This document shows, piece by piece, positions 8,827 to 17,081 of a stretch of DNA of 64,000 bases; the first letter of the stretch is position 1, and the number at the start of each line of letters is the position of its first letter. A program made the translations under genes and the position numbers. This DNA comes from Terrabacter sp. MAHUQ-38 (GTDB lineage: Bacteria; Actinomycetota; Actinomycetes; Actinomycetales; Dermatophilaceae). A model generated the notes under the pieces. The model was not told the DNA's origin. It worked only from the letters and a program-made list of their open reading frames with translations, and made no database searches. The stretch is from assembly GCF_014518425.1 (NCBI RefSeq), contig NZ_JACVCU010000001.1, positions 496,001 through 560,000 on the forward strand, given 5' to 3'.

Positions 8827-8925
8827 TCGAGGCTGCTGCGCCGCTACCCCAAGGAGCTCGCCGTGTGCTTCCTCGTCACGGTCGGCGGCGCCCTCAGCGA
8901 CCGGGTCGGGCGCACGCGTGACTAG
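8827..8925 (+). pseudogene. MFS (MHS-type) transporter fragment
   Basis: The reading frame gives LLRRYPKELAVCFLVTVGG followed directly by ALSDRVGRTRD and a stop. These are two pieces of MHS-family major facilitator transporters that are normally separated by membrane segments (the start of a helix after the central loop, and the LSDRVGR motif). An internal deletion and loss of both ends are implied. The fragment starts about 18 bp after repeat copy 7. Confidence 0.5.
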
Positions 8926-9857
8926 CCGGAGTAGCCCTTGAAGACGTGCACCCCGTCATGGGCGCCGCTGGAGTTGGAGCGGTTGGTGTTGAAGTACAGC
9001 CTGCCGCCGCTCGTGCCCACGCTCTCGATCTCGAACTTCGAGTAGACCGACGACGTGATCCGGAACGAGAGGGTGCTCGTCGAGGTCAGCGTGCCGCGGA
9101 TCGCTGTCGTGATGCCTCGGTAGACGAGGACGATGCTGCGGTTGTCCTTGGTCAGCGGGTAGTAGAGGAGCTTGGTCGAGGCGTCGTAGAAGAAGCCCTG
9201 GTTGGTGAAGGTCGTCAGGTCCGAGACGGTCTTGCCGTTGACGAGCGCACCAGCGACCTTGAGGTCGAAGGCCTTGGAGAGGTTGACAGTGCCGGTGTTG
9301 GCCCGCAGCGGGATGCTGCCGTTGTAGACCGCGGCGCCGGACTTGAAGAAGAACTTGAGCGTGGTGCTCGAGACCGACACCCGGCTGATCCCGGACACCG
9401 TCTTGGTGACCCCGCCGAGCTTCACGGCGTACGAGCCCACCTTGTAGTAGGTCGTGCCGTCGTAGCGCAGCTTGACGAGCTGGGCCCCGCTGCTCTTCAT
9501 CGTCACGACGAACAGGTGGTGCCGGCCGTCGATGTCGCTGATCGTCATGTCGTTGGCGTGGCCGAGCCACGTGTTGTACGACCGCTTGTCGGTGCCGTTG
9601 GTCATGAGCTCGCGCTTGCCGGTGCTCTTGTTGACCCGGTAGATGACAGCCCTCGAGTCGTCGCCCTTAGTCTTGACGACGTAGAGGTAGGTCGCACCGG
9701 CCGCGAAGCCCTGGGCTGCCGTGCAGCTGTTGGAGTCCGGCGTCGACGCGATGTCGGAGTACTCGTTGTAGTAGGCCGCCTGGGCCACCGAGCTCGTGCC
9801 GAGCAACACCCCGACCACCATCGCGAACAGCACGGTCACGCGCGCAACTGTCTTCAT
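8922..9857 (-). CDS. Secreted protein, probably a beta-propeller-like fold
   Basis: 311 residues from ATG 9857 with GGGGAGTGAC before it. Signal peptide MKTVARVTVLFAMVVGVLLG ending in VAQAAYY. The mature part repeats units of aromatic, Gly-Thr-rich strands (TYLYVVKTKG, RHHLFVVTMKSSG, KLLYYPLTKDNRSIVLVYRG, GRLYFNTNRSNSSG), which suggests a beta-propeller or similar repeat fold facing outside. No catalytic motif was seen and the family was not identified. It is the third single secreted-protein gene within 3 kb. Confidence 0.75.
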   Translation of the reverse strand: MKTVARVTVLFAMVVGVLLGTSSVAQAAYYNEYSDIASTPDSNSCTAAQGFAAGATYLYVVKTKGDDSRAVIYRVNKSTGKRELMTNGTDKRSYNTWLGHANDMTISDIDGRHHLFVVTMKSSGAQLVKLRYDGTTYYKVGSYAVKLGGVTKTVSGISRVSVSSTTLKFFFKSGAAVYNGSIPLRANTGTVNLSKAFDLKVAGALVNGKTVSDLTTFTNQGFFYDASTKLLYYPLTKDNRSIVLVYRGITTAIRGTLTSTSTLSFRITSSVYSKFEIESVGTSGGRLYFNTNRSNSSGAHDGVHVFKGYSG

Positions 9858-10090
9858 GTCACTCCCCAGTGAACGCGGCGCCTCACGGAGCGGGCGCCGA
9901 CCCTGCCCGAGGCTAGGCACGGGACCCGACCGGGGCATCAGCCTCCGTACTCAAACCCGCGCTCACCCCTGCAGCTGAGGGGTCACGTCCGGAACGGTGG
10001 TGTATGAGCGTGATCCGGCAGCTGTTCGTGACAGTCATGGCGAGATACAGCGGCAGTCCAACCGCCCGCAGGGCAATGAAGGGGCCCCGG

Positions 10091-10388
10091 ATGGTGGGAG
10101 GGTCCACGGGTAGCCCGGACGGCTGGAAGCGCGAGGTGCTCACCACGCTGCACGCCATACAGGAGGTTCGGCAGCACTGTGACAGCACCGAATTGCTCAC
10201 CGTGAGGTACGCACGTAAGGCTGGCCTGTCATGGACCGAGATCGCGGCGGCTCTCGGAGTCACCAGGCAGTCGGCGTGGGAGCGGTTGGCCGCTGTCGGC
10301 CGTCGACGCCCGACTGCGCGATCAACCGTTGAGCGAGCTGGACCCCTACTGGCAGGACATCTCCACCTCGTACCTGGAGTACGTCTGA
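10091..10388 (+). pseudogene. Helix-turn-helix protein remnant joined to a foreign tail
   Basis: The frame from ATG 10091 encodes a helix-turn-helix (ARKAGLSWTEIAAALGVTRQ then SAWERL), as in small actinobacterial regulators. Near 10285 the protein-like signal moves to another frame and continues as WPLSAVDARLRDQPLSELDP through YLEYV, stop at 10386-10388. Either a frameshift or a junction between two unrelated gene pieces explains this. In its own frame the HTH ORF runs on into non-protein-like sequence. Confidence 0.45.
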
Positions 10389-10515
10389 CGCAGCTCCAGC
10401 AGAGTCTGGGTGCAGCCGCGCCCCATGAAGCTGATTCACTTCGACTTCTGGCGCCGCGAAGAACGCGCCAGCCGGACGTCAACCTTGCGGACGTGAAGCT
10501 TGCGAACGCACCGGT

Positions 10516-10530
10516 GAGTCATTCCGCCGC
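10516..10530 (+). repeat. Array repeat, copy 8 (one mismatch)
   Basis: GAGTC-ATTC-CGCCGC preceded by GGT; the only change from the consensus is the second base. It separates the HTH remnant from the YdeI-like gene. Confidence 0.6.
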
Positions 10531-10654
10531 GACGCGGACGCACCAAGCGATCACCGGACCTAGCCGATGTCCGGACGTTTTGGCGGCGCGATCGGCGTCG
10601 ACGCAAAGGTCGTCGTATCTCTTCTTGCTAAGCAGCGTCGAAGCTGGCCATCAG

Positions 10655-11245
10655 TCAGTGGACGGTCTCGTGGTTGTGGCACATCTCGACGAACTTCGCG
10701 ATGCGCGCGGCCCGGGTCTCTGGCTTCTTCGCCTCGTGGACGCGGTAGAGGATCGCATAGCGGTTGGCGCCCTTGAGTGTTTCGAAGAACGCCTTGGCCT
10801 GCGGGTCGGCCGCGAGCGCGGCGGCCAAGTCGTCGGGGACGGTCGCGCTCTTCTGGCCGGCATAGGCCGCCGCCCACCGGCCGTCCGCCTTCGCGGCGTC
10901 GACCTGCGCCTGCCCGGCCGGGCGCATGCGACCGGCCTTGATCAGCGCCTCGGCCTTGTCCCGGTTGATCTGCGACCATTTGCTCCGCGGCCCGCGCGGG
11001 GTGAAGCGCTGCAACCAATAGGTCTCGTCGTATCCCCGCTTCTGCCCGTCGATCCAGCCGTGGCAGAGGGCGACCTCGAGCGCCTCCGCGTAGCTGACCG
11101 TCTCCGCCGCGCCCACCTTCCCGACCTTGAGCCAGAAGCCGCGGGAGTCGGCGTGGTGCTCGGCGAACCAAGCCTCGCAGTGGGGCACAGCAGCGAACGA
11201 GATCACCGGCTGGCCGGCCCACTCCTCCGGCGTCTCGTCGGACAT
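10655..11245 (-). CDS. YdeI/OmpD-associated family protein
   Basis: 196 residues from ATG 11245. Matches the YdeI/bacteriocin-protection family: an N-terminal FWLKVGKVGA plus SYAEALEVALCHGWIDGQKR core, FTPRGPRSKWSQINRDKAEA, then a C-terminal helical part (DPQAKAFFETLKGANRYAIL, then RVHEAKKPETRAARIAKFVEM). In enterobacteria members are linked to polymyxin tolerance; the biochemical role is not settled. Length is typical, start and stop are clean, and the gene is alone in its unit. Confidence 0.9.
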   Translation of the reverse strand: MSDETPEEWAGQPVISFAAVPHCEAWFAEHHADSRGFWLKVGKVGAAETVSYAEALEVALCHGWIDGQKRGYDETYWLQRFTPRGPRSKWSQINRDKAEALIKAGRMRPAGQAQVDAAKADGRWAAAYAGQKSATVPDDLAAALAADPQAKAFFETLKGANRYAILYRVHEAKKPETRAARIAKFVEMCHNHETVH

Positions 11246-11385
11246 ACGGCCATCCTGTCATCGCCCGCCGACAGGATGGCCGGCTTCACGGCGAGCAGGT
11301 GCGGCAGCTGACCACGTACGCCCATGGAACGGGATGGCATGGCGTTAACCCGGCCGCTCACGCCGCGAGTGGAGCGTCACGGCCT

Positions 11386-11400
11386 GCGTCACATCGCCGC
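11386..11400 (+). repeat. Array repeat, copy 9
   Basis: Exact match (N4 = ACAT), 119 bp before the recombinase start. Together with the copy at 12457 it brackets the recombinase gene. Confidence 0.75.
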
Positions 11401-11518
11401 GTACAGACCGGGGCGCGATGCCGGCCACACGTCTACCGTCGATGCGCTAGAGGTGCCCAGTCACGTCGGCGGCGGACGGGCTTGGGGCGCTCGTCAGGTC
11501 GCCGCGAGAGGTGACCTC

Positions 11519-12434
11519 ATGACCAGCTCAACCATGCTTCTGCCGTTCCAGCCTGCGACGATGTCCAAGGCACAGCTCGCGGCGGTGTCGTTCTTGGCAC
11601 GCTACGCCGGGCACACCCACACCCTCTACGCCTTCCAGCTCCGCCACTGGTTCGCCTGGTGCGAGGCCAACGGGCTCGACCCGCTCCTGGGGATCCAGCG
11701 AGCGCACGTCGAGCTGTACATCCGCCAGCTCGGGGACCGCGGCCTGATGGACTCCTCGATTGTCACAATGATGCACGGCGTTCGCGGCTACTTCCGGTTC
11801 GCCCACATCGACGGCATCATCCCCTCAGACCCAGCCGTCTACGCGCGGCTGCCGAAGGTCCACCGTGACGAGTCCCGAACGCAGGGGCTGGACCGGCTCG
11901 AGCTGATCCGGTTCCTGCAAGTCGCTCAGACGATCACGGTTCACCACGGAGCCTTGGCCTACTTGCTTGGTATCAACGCCCTGCGCGCATCTGAGGCAGC
12001 GGCCGTGCGGATCGAGGACTATGCCGACACCCTGCGCGGGCACCGAGTCCTGCATCTGGTCGGCAAGGGCAACAAGCCCGCCACCATGCCGGTGACCGTC
12101 CCCGTACTCCGTGCGCTCGAGGCGTGCCGCGGCAACCGGAGGAGCGGCCCGTTGGTGCTGCGGCCCGTTTCAGGTAATCCCATCGACCGACGCGACGTGT
12201 ACCGGATGGTCGCCCGGATCGCGAACATCGCTGGGATAACCGCGGCACATCAGCCCGCACTCACTGCGGCACGCCGCCATCACCAACGCGCTTGACGCCG
12301 GCGTTCCGCTCCGCGACGCGCAGATCCTCGCACGGCACGCCGACCCGCGAACCACCGAGCACTACGACCGCGCCCGAGGAAATCTCGACCGCCACGGCGT
12401 CCACTTCCTCACCGCATACGTAGCCGGCGTCTGA
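11519..12434 (+). pseudogene. Tyrosine recombinase (phage-integrase family), one +1 frameshift
   Basis: Site-specific recombinase. The first frame (ATG 11519, GAGAGG upstream) has a SAM-like DNA-binding N-domain (FLARYAGHTHTLYAFQLRHW, then HVELYIRQLG) and the catalytic Arg in NALRASEAAAV. An extra A in the ATAA at 12236-12239 shifts the frame. Removing it restores AGIPRHISPHSLRHAAITNA (HxxR box), LARHADPRTTEHYDRA (His and Tyr nucleophile) and the usual C-terminus, stop 12432-12434. All catalytic residues are thus encoded, but in two frames. Length (about 304 residues) is normal. A single-base sequencing error is possible. The additional helix typical of IntI was not evident. Confidence 0.85.
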
Positions 12435-12456
12435 TGAAGCGATCAAGCGCCTGCGA

Positions 12457-12471
12457 GCGTCTCTCTGCCGC
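12457..12471 (+). repeat. Array repeat, copy 10 (degenerate)
   Basis: GCGTC-TCTC-TGCCGC, one mismatch in the core, 23 bp after the recombinase stop codon. Confidence 0.6.
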
Positions 12472-12551
12472 AAGGAATGCAGACGTCGATTGCTGCTCAG
12501 GCAGCCTCAACCATCAGCTACCGTACCGCTGACTGTTCCCAGCCCCTCGAG

Positions 12552-12677
12552 TCACACGTTGTGGTCATCCGACGGGCGCCACGGCTCGTGCTGGTGCGAG
12601 AGCGAGACCTCATCGGGGTCGAGTGCGCGGATCAGCCGCTGGCCTTCGGTGCCGGCTTGTCGAGCTCGTCGAAGAAC
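12552..12677 (-). pseudogene. C-terminal fragment of a metallo-beta-lactamase-fold hydrolase
   Basis: About 40 codons ending TEGQRLIRALDPDEVSLSHQ then HEPWRPSDDHNV, nearly identical to the end of the intact gene at 38813-39484 (EGQRLIRALAPQEVWLSHQ then HEPWRPSGHHDA). The nucleotide match starts about 12559 and fades past 12671. The N-terminal four fifths, including the metal site, is absent. Likely a decayed paralogue. Confidence 0.75.
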
Positions 12678-12945
12678 GAGTGCGGAGCGGACATCCACGC
12701 TGGGTGGCATGGCCGGTGGCCTTACAAGCATTGAGCCCGACGTCATGGGGCGGACGCACTGAGACTCTGCATTTGGTCGCCCCCGGGTGGCGGGCGACAG
12801 GTCGAGGCGTTCTGCACCCTGGGGACGCGCTTTTCTCACCTGGACCGAACCGCAGCCGGTGCCCGACCGCCCAACCGTGCGATGATGCGGGCGCGAATCG
12901 GTGCACATGAGCGGAGGCGGCGCGGTCCTCCGGCGAAGGAGAACC

Positions 12946-13842
12946 ATGACGTCAAGCGCGGTCGACGACCCGTCTGGCACGGGTATCGACTCGGCCGTCG
13001 ACGCGTTCACCGCGGCCCGCCCCCGGCTGTTCGGCATCGCCTACCGCATGCTGGGCAGCGTCGCCGAGGCGGAGGACATCGTGCAGGAAGCGTGGCTGCG
13101 CTGGCAGCGGACCGACCGTTCGGTCGTTCACAACCCTGCCGGCTACCTCACGACAGTCACCACCCGCCTCGCCCTCAACACTGCCGACTCGGCACGCGCC
13201 CGGCGGGAGCAGTACGTCGGGCCGTGGCTGCCCGAGCCCGTCGACACCAGTGGCGACCCGAGCCTCGGCGCAGAGAAGGCGGAGGCCCTCGAGGCTGCGG
13301 TCCTGGTGCTGCTGGAGAAGCTCAGACCCGAGCACCGGGCGGCGTATGTGCTGCGCGAGGCGTTCGACTACTCCTACGACGAGATCGCGGAGATCCTGGC
13401 CACCACTCCCACGAACGCCCGTCAGATGGTCAGCCGCGCCAGGAGGCATGTGCAGTCGAGCCGAAAGGAACCCGTCGAACCCGCCGAGCACCGGACGCTG
13501 CTCGAGGCCTTCCTCGCTGCTGCGCGAGACGGGAATCTGGAGCGACTGGAGCAGGTGCTCTCCGCCGACGTGGTCAGTACCTCCGACGGAGCGGGCATCG
13601 CACCCCGGGCAGCCCGCCGTCCTGTTGCCGGGCGGGACAACGTCGCCCGCTTCGTCGCCGGATGGGCGGACTGGTGGACCGACACCACCCTCACCTGGCT
13701 CGAGACGAACGGCCAGGCATCCGTGCTCGTGAAGCGCGGTGATGCGGCACTAGCGCTGCTGAGCATCAGCAGTTCCACGTCCGGCATCGACCAGCTGCTG
13801 TGGGTGATGGCGCCCGACAAGCTCACCCACGTACCCGGCTGA
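12946..13842 (+). CDS. ECF41-group sigma factor (SigJ-like) with SnoaL-like C-terminal domain
   Basis: 298 residues from ATG 12946 (AAGGAG 5 nt upstream). Sigma-2 lies at about 20-85 (FGIAYRMLGSVAEAEDIVQE), the linker carries WLPEP, a hallmark of ECF41, and sigma-4 lies at about 110-165 (FDYSYDEIAEILATTPTNAR). A roughly 120-residue NTF2/SnoaL-like domain replaces an anti-sigma factor and in this group controls activity; it shows SDGAGI and APDKL at the positions of the conserved DGGGK-like and NPDKL-like motifs. The two genes after it, and the ferritin-like gene on the opposite strand, carry matching candidate promoters. No autoregulatory site was seen upstream. Confidence 0.92.
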   Translation: MTSSAVDDPSGTGIDSAVDAFTAARPRLFGIAYRMLGSVAEAEDIVQEAWLRWQRTDRSVVHNPAGYLTTVTTRLALNTADSARARREQYVGPWLPEPVDTSGDPSLGAEKAEALEAAVLVLLEKLRPEHRAAYVLREAFDYSYDEIAEILATTPTNARQMVSRARRHVQSSRKEPVEPAEHRTLLEAFLAAARDGNLERLEQVLSADVVSTSDGAGIAPRAARRPVAGRDNVARFVAGWADWWTDTTLTWLETNGQASVLVKRGDAALALLSISSSTSGIDQLLWVMAPDKLTHVPG

Positions 13843-13893
13843 CGTCTCGCGCACCGCGGACCTTCGACGCACCGTGGACCGTCTGGGGGTTGG

Positions 13894-13920
13894 TGTCACA
13901 ACTCCCAGGCCTGTCCGGTC
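13894..13920 (+). promoter_or_regulatory. Candidate ECF41 promoter before the NmrA-like gene
   Basis: TGTCACA at 13894-13900, 16 nt, then GGTC at 13917-13920 (within CGGTCA). The published ECF41 target has TGTCACA at -35 and CGTC at -10. It lies about 58 bp before the start codon. Confidence 0.7.
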
Positions 13921-13977
13921 AATGGGGGCAGAGGCGCGCAAGCCTCCTGCCATCACAATCCCAGAAGGGCGTAACTC

Positions 13978-14724
13978 ATGAAGGTCGTCGTCATCGGCGG
14001 AACCGGGCTCATCGGATCGAAGCTCATCGAGAAGCTCAGCGCTCACGGCCACGACGCGGTGCCTGCCGCGCCGCAGACCGGCGTCAACACCTTGACCGGG
14101 GAAGGTCTGGCCGACGCGCTGACCGGCGCGGACGTCGTCGTAGACGTGTCGAACTCGCCGTCATTCGCCGACGACGACGTCATGCGCTTCTTCGTCACCT
14201 CCACCAGCAACCTGCTCGAGGCCGAGCAGAAGGCGGGCGTGAAGCACCACGTCGCGCTCTCGGTCGTCGGCACCGGGACGCTCCCGGAGAGCGGCTATCT
14301 TCGCGCGAAGGCGGCCCAGGAGGACCTGATCAAGCAGTCGGGCGTCCCGTACTCCATCATCCGCGCCACCCAGTTCTTCGAGTTCACCAAGGCCATCGCT
14401 GACGCGTCCACCATCGACGGCAAGCTCCACCTCGCGCCGGTGCACTACCAGCCGATGGCGTCCGACGATGTCGCGTCCGCCGTCGGACGCGCGGCCGTGG
14501 GTGCACCGCTGAACGGCGTGAAGGAGATCGGAGGCCCCGAGAAGGTGAGGATGGACCAGTTCATCCCGGCCGTGCTCGCCCACACCGACGACACCCGGGG
14601 CCTGGTCGTCGACGAGCATGCCAGGTACTTCGGGACCGAGCTCGCGAACGACAGCCTGGTGCCCGGTCCTGGTGCCGAGCTCGGCTCGATCTCGTACGAG
14701 GTCTGGGCCAAGGAGTCCGCCTGA
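13978..14724 (+). CDS. NmrA-like NAD(P)-binding oxidoreductase
   Basis: 248 residues from ATG 13978. The N-terminal VVIGGTGLIGSKLIEKL is the Rossmann dinucleotide-binding loop (GGTGLIG). There is no SDR YxxxK, as expected for atypical NmrA-type members that sense or reduce small substrates. ECF41 sigma genes are often next to oxidoreductases of this kind. It follows the sigma gene by 135 bp with its own candidate sigma-dependent promoter, and ends in a strong hairpin. Confidence 0.88.
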   Translation: MKVVVIGGTGLIGSKLIEKLSAHGHDAVPAAPQTGVNTLTGEGLADALTGADVVVDVSNSPSFADDDVMRFFVTSTSNLLEAEQKAGVKHHVALSVVGTGTLPESGYLRAKAAQEDLIKQSGVPYSIIRATQFFEFTKAIADASTIDGKLHLAPVHYQPMASDDVASAVGRAAVGAPLNGVKEIGGPEKVRMDQFIPAVLAHTDDTRGLVVDEHARYFGTELANDSLVPGPGAELGSISYEVWAKESA

Positions 14725-14761
14725 CGTTCGGCCGACTCCTGGGTCGACTCGTGACCCTTGC

Positions 14762-14800
14762 GACGCTGGGTTCCGCCTTTTGGAGGTGGGACCCAGCGTC
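14762..14800 (+). terminator. Terminator after the NmrA-like gene
   Basis: 10-bp perfect stem (GACGCTGGGT and complement, extended by CC/GG), loop of about 15 nt, 37 bp beyond the stop. Confidence 0.75.
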
Positions 14801-14864
14801 TGGTTTCCCGGGGCTGAGTTCGACGAAGTCCTGTCAGGTCGCCGCAACCGTTCTGGGGTCGCAG

Positions 14865-14891
14865 TGTCACGAATCTGGGTCGTCGTCGGTC
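14865..14891 (+). promoter_or_regulatory. Candidate ECF41 promoter before the 75-residue gene
   Basis: TGTCACG at 14865-14871, exactly 16 nt, GGTC at 14888-14891 (again CGGTCA). The start codon at 14900 is so close that the transcript would be essentially leaderless. Confidence 0.65.
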
Positions 14892-14899
14892 ATAGGTTC

Positions 14900-15127
14900 A
14901 TGACCAACGACCCGAACGGACCCGCGCTCCTCGCCATTGCTGAGGAGGCCCAGGTCGAAATCCTGGCCGCCGAGGCCGTCGCATTGGCCGGTGCGCCTCT
15001 CGACGACGCCGCGAGCTCCTTGGCCACGGCCGAGCTCGGTTACTACGAGGCCGAGCTGCGCAGCCTCCGAGATGCGGCCACGAGGCTGGACGCGGCGGAG
15101 CACTCACCTGAACGGACCACGCCCTAA
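14900..15127 (+). CDS. Small acidic helical protein in the sigma-factor regulon
   Basis: 75 residues from ATG 14900. Strongly helical, Ala/Glu-rich (AIAEEAQVEILAAEAVALAG, then SLATAELGYYEAELRSLRDA); it could form a coiled coil. No family was recognised. The start fits a leaderless transcript from the promoter at 14865-14891. A 15-bp hairpin terminator follows the stop, so it is an independent unit. It may be a co-factor or partner of the NmrA-like or ferritin-like protein (inference from the shared promoter motif). Confidence 0.65.
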   Translation: MTNDPNGPALLAIAEEAQVEILAAEAVALAGAPLDDAASSLATAELGYYEAELRSLRDAATRLDAAEHSPERTTP

Positions 15128-15135
15128 ATCACCAG

Positions 15136-15170
15136 CTGCGCTGGCCGTGCTCGTCGCACGGCCAGCGCAG
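15136..15170 (+). terminator. Terminator after the 75-residue gene
   Basis: Perfect 15-bp stem (CTGCGCTGGCCGTGC and complement) with loop TCGTC. It also faces the end of the minus-strand ferritin-like gene at 15238 and may stop both. Confidence 0.8.
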
Positions 15171-15237
15171 CGAATGGTCGATCGACCCTCGGCACGGTGG
15201 CGTTCCGCCGTCGCCGGCTACTGCGTCGTCGCGAGGC

Positions 15238-16308
15238 TCACGGTCGATCGTCGGCCTGGACGTACTGGAAGGTGGGTCCCGCGGTGAAACCGTCCCCCAA
15301 CGGCATCTGCAGCAGGGCTTGGGCCTGTGACTTCAGGCCGAACATGGCCCCGGTCGCCCTGCCGAGCATGGATGGTTCACCGTTGAAAGCCTGCTCCAGC
15401 ATCCAGAGCAGGGTGCAGTATGCGGCGTTGAACGCCTGCTGCGCGTCCCGCACTGGGGTTCCCGCCTCGGAGTCGGCGATCGTGGGGTTCGGCCGCATCG
15501 GATGCACCGCGTCCCAGTCGACGCGGACGGCAAGGCCCGTCGGTCCGGACTCGGGGGTGTCGCCCGGCTGGTAGTGCCGACCGAGCTTCAGCTCTTGGAA
15601 CCGGTAGTAGTGGGCGACCTCGTCGCGATCGGAGTGGAACATCTGCCGGTCGCCATCCCAGACGTCGCGCTGCGCTGCTCCCTCGCCCTGCTCGACGATC
15701 TCGTCGAGCGCTTCGAGAGCGGATGCCAGGTCGTGGACGGCGACGATCCGGCCCGACCCGCCATAGGGGTAGGCAGCGGTGATCTGCCGCTGGGGATCGC
15801 CCGTGAAGACGGCCCCCTCGCCGAGCTCTGAGCAGAGGTCTCGAAAGCCGTTCTCGATCGCTTGGTAGAACTGCCCGATGGTCTCGTACGCGTCGCCCTC
15901 CGGTGCCGCTCCCCGGGCGGAGGGCCGCTCGATCTCGAGGAACATCTCGAGTGCTGGCGCTCCAAAGGGCAGGAGCTCCATCCGGAAGGACTGATCACCG
16001 TGCGGAAGGGTGCGCGGGTACCCGGGAAGCAGGTGGGGCGCGTCGAGCACGGGCTTCCCGCCGACGGCGTTGAGGAGGTTGGCCGCGAGCGTGAGGTGCA
16101 GCATCTCCTCCACGAAGACGCTCTGAACGACCTCGACTGCCTCCGGGTTCCGAGCCGGGTCGAGGGAGTAGAGCGCGCACAGGTACGGCGGAAGAGTCGA
16201 GTGCTCGAGCTCTATCGCCCACTGGAGGTGCGCACGCAGGTCATCGACCGAGTCGATGCGGTGGTTGGGGTCGTTGTTCGCCTGGACGTACTGGATGCTC
16301 GTCGTCAT
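15238..16308 (-). CDS. Ferritin-like domain protein (VioB/iminophenyl-pyruvate dimer synthase type)
   Basis: 356 residues from ATG 16308. The N-terminal half is a ferritin-like four-helix bundle: HLQWAIELEHSTLPPYLCAL, with Glu and His ligands, and VFVEEMLHLTLAANLLNAVG, whose EExxH pattern binds a di-metal centre. This is the domain found at the end of VioB-like enzymes. The second half includes a further EVAHYYRFQELKLGRHY. The substrate is unknown. A promoter matching the ECF41 consensus lies 40 bp upstream, tying it to the sigma factor at 12946. Confidence 0.85.
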   Translation of the reverse strand: MTTSIQYVQANNDPNHRIDSVDDLRAHLQWAIELEHSTLPPYLCALYSLDPARNPEAVEVVQSVFVEEMLHLTLAANLLNAVGGKPVLDAPHLLPGYPRTLPHGDQSFRMELLPFGAPALEMFLEIERPSARGAAPEGDAYETIGQFYQAIENGFRDLCSELGEGAVFTGDPQRQITAAYPYGGSGRIVAVHDLASALEALDEIVEQGEGAAQRDVWDGDRQMFHSDRDEVAHYYRFQELKLGRHYQPGDTPESGPTGLAVRVDWDAVHPMRPNPTIADSEAGTPVRDAQQAFNAAYCTLLWMLEQAFNGEPSMLGRATGAMFGLKSQAQALLQMPLGDGFTAGPTFQYVQADDRP

Positions 16309-16347
16309 GCCGGTCCTTGAGTCGAAGGAAGGAGGGTCAGACCTTCT

Positions 16348-16375
16348 TGACCGGATCGGGTGCCCTGATGTGACA
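16348..16375 (-). promoter_or_regulatory. Candidate ECF41 promoter before the ferritin-like gene
   Basis: On the minus strand: TGTCACA at 16375-16369, then CGGTCA at 16353-16348, giving the same 16-nt distance to GGTC as the two sites at 13894 and 14865. It lies 40 bp before ATG 16308. Confidence 0.7.
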
Positions 16376-16618
16376 ACCTCGCCCGCGCACCACCGAGATG
16401 GGGTCACCGCTGACCATCTTCTTCGTCGGGGCCAGGCGCACTCCGGTCGTCAGGCCGACCAGCGCCGACGCGACGACTGCCACCGAGAGCGCTGCCAGCA
16501 CAGCCACCGCTCAGGCCGGGAACCGTGCACCGCATCAACTAGGGGACCCGAAGCAGCTCGACCACGACGACGATGACCGCGACCGGAACGGCGACCGACG
16601 CGGCCCAGCGCGCTTCGC

Positions 16619-17052
16619 CTAGACCTCGAGCGCGGCTGGCCATACGCACTCGAGCAGGTCCCGGAGCGTCTGCACGCAGGCCACGTGCTGCTCGAGCAGC
16701 TCCTCCCGGCGGGCCCCGAGGTGGCGCAGCCGAGCCCACGCCGCGTTGGCCTCGTCGACCGGCTCCGGCAGGTAGCAGCGCAGCTGCCCGGTCAGCCGGG
16801 CGATGAGCACGCGTCCTTGTCGTCGGTCTTGTCCGTGGTGAGGTCCTCGGTCTTGCGCGCCCATGACAAGGCCGCGGGCTGCACGCACACGAACGCCACC
16901 CCTCGCTCAGCCGCGAGCTGGGCCAACACTCGCCACCGGTGGCCGGTCGGCTCACACGCAACCGTGACCCCACCGAACCCCTTGGCCCTGGCCCGGTCGG
17001 CGGCCCATGGCGAGGGCACGGGTTTTCGACGTGCCGATATCCGAGCGTCCAC
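16619..17052 (-). pseudogene. IS110-family transposase remnant
   Basis: Fragments of a DEDD transposase in two frames: FGGVTVACEPTGHRWRVLAQ, then LAAERGVAFVCVQPAAL and TEDLTTDKTDDKDA in one, and LIARLTGQLRCYLPEPVDEA, then LRHLGARREELLEQHVA in the other. TDKTDDKDA-LIARL is the usual IS110 sequence, so the frameshift sits exactly there (about 16806). The N-terminal start and the C-terminal transposase domain are missing; no insertion-sequence ends could be defined. Confidence 0.8.
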
Positions 17053-17081
17053 CTGCCAAGTTCGAAGCTCGTTGCCGGCGA

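Noticed and set aside
8946-9872. 308-codon plus-strand ORF opposite the secreted propeller-like protein
   Set aside because: Asp/Val/Arg-rich translation without domain; the other strand has a signal peptide and ribosome site.
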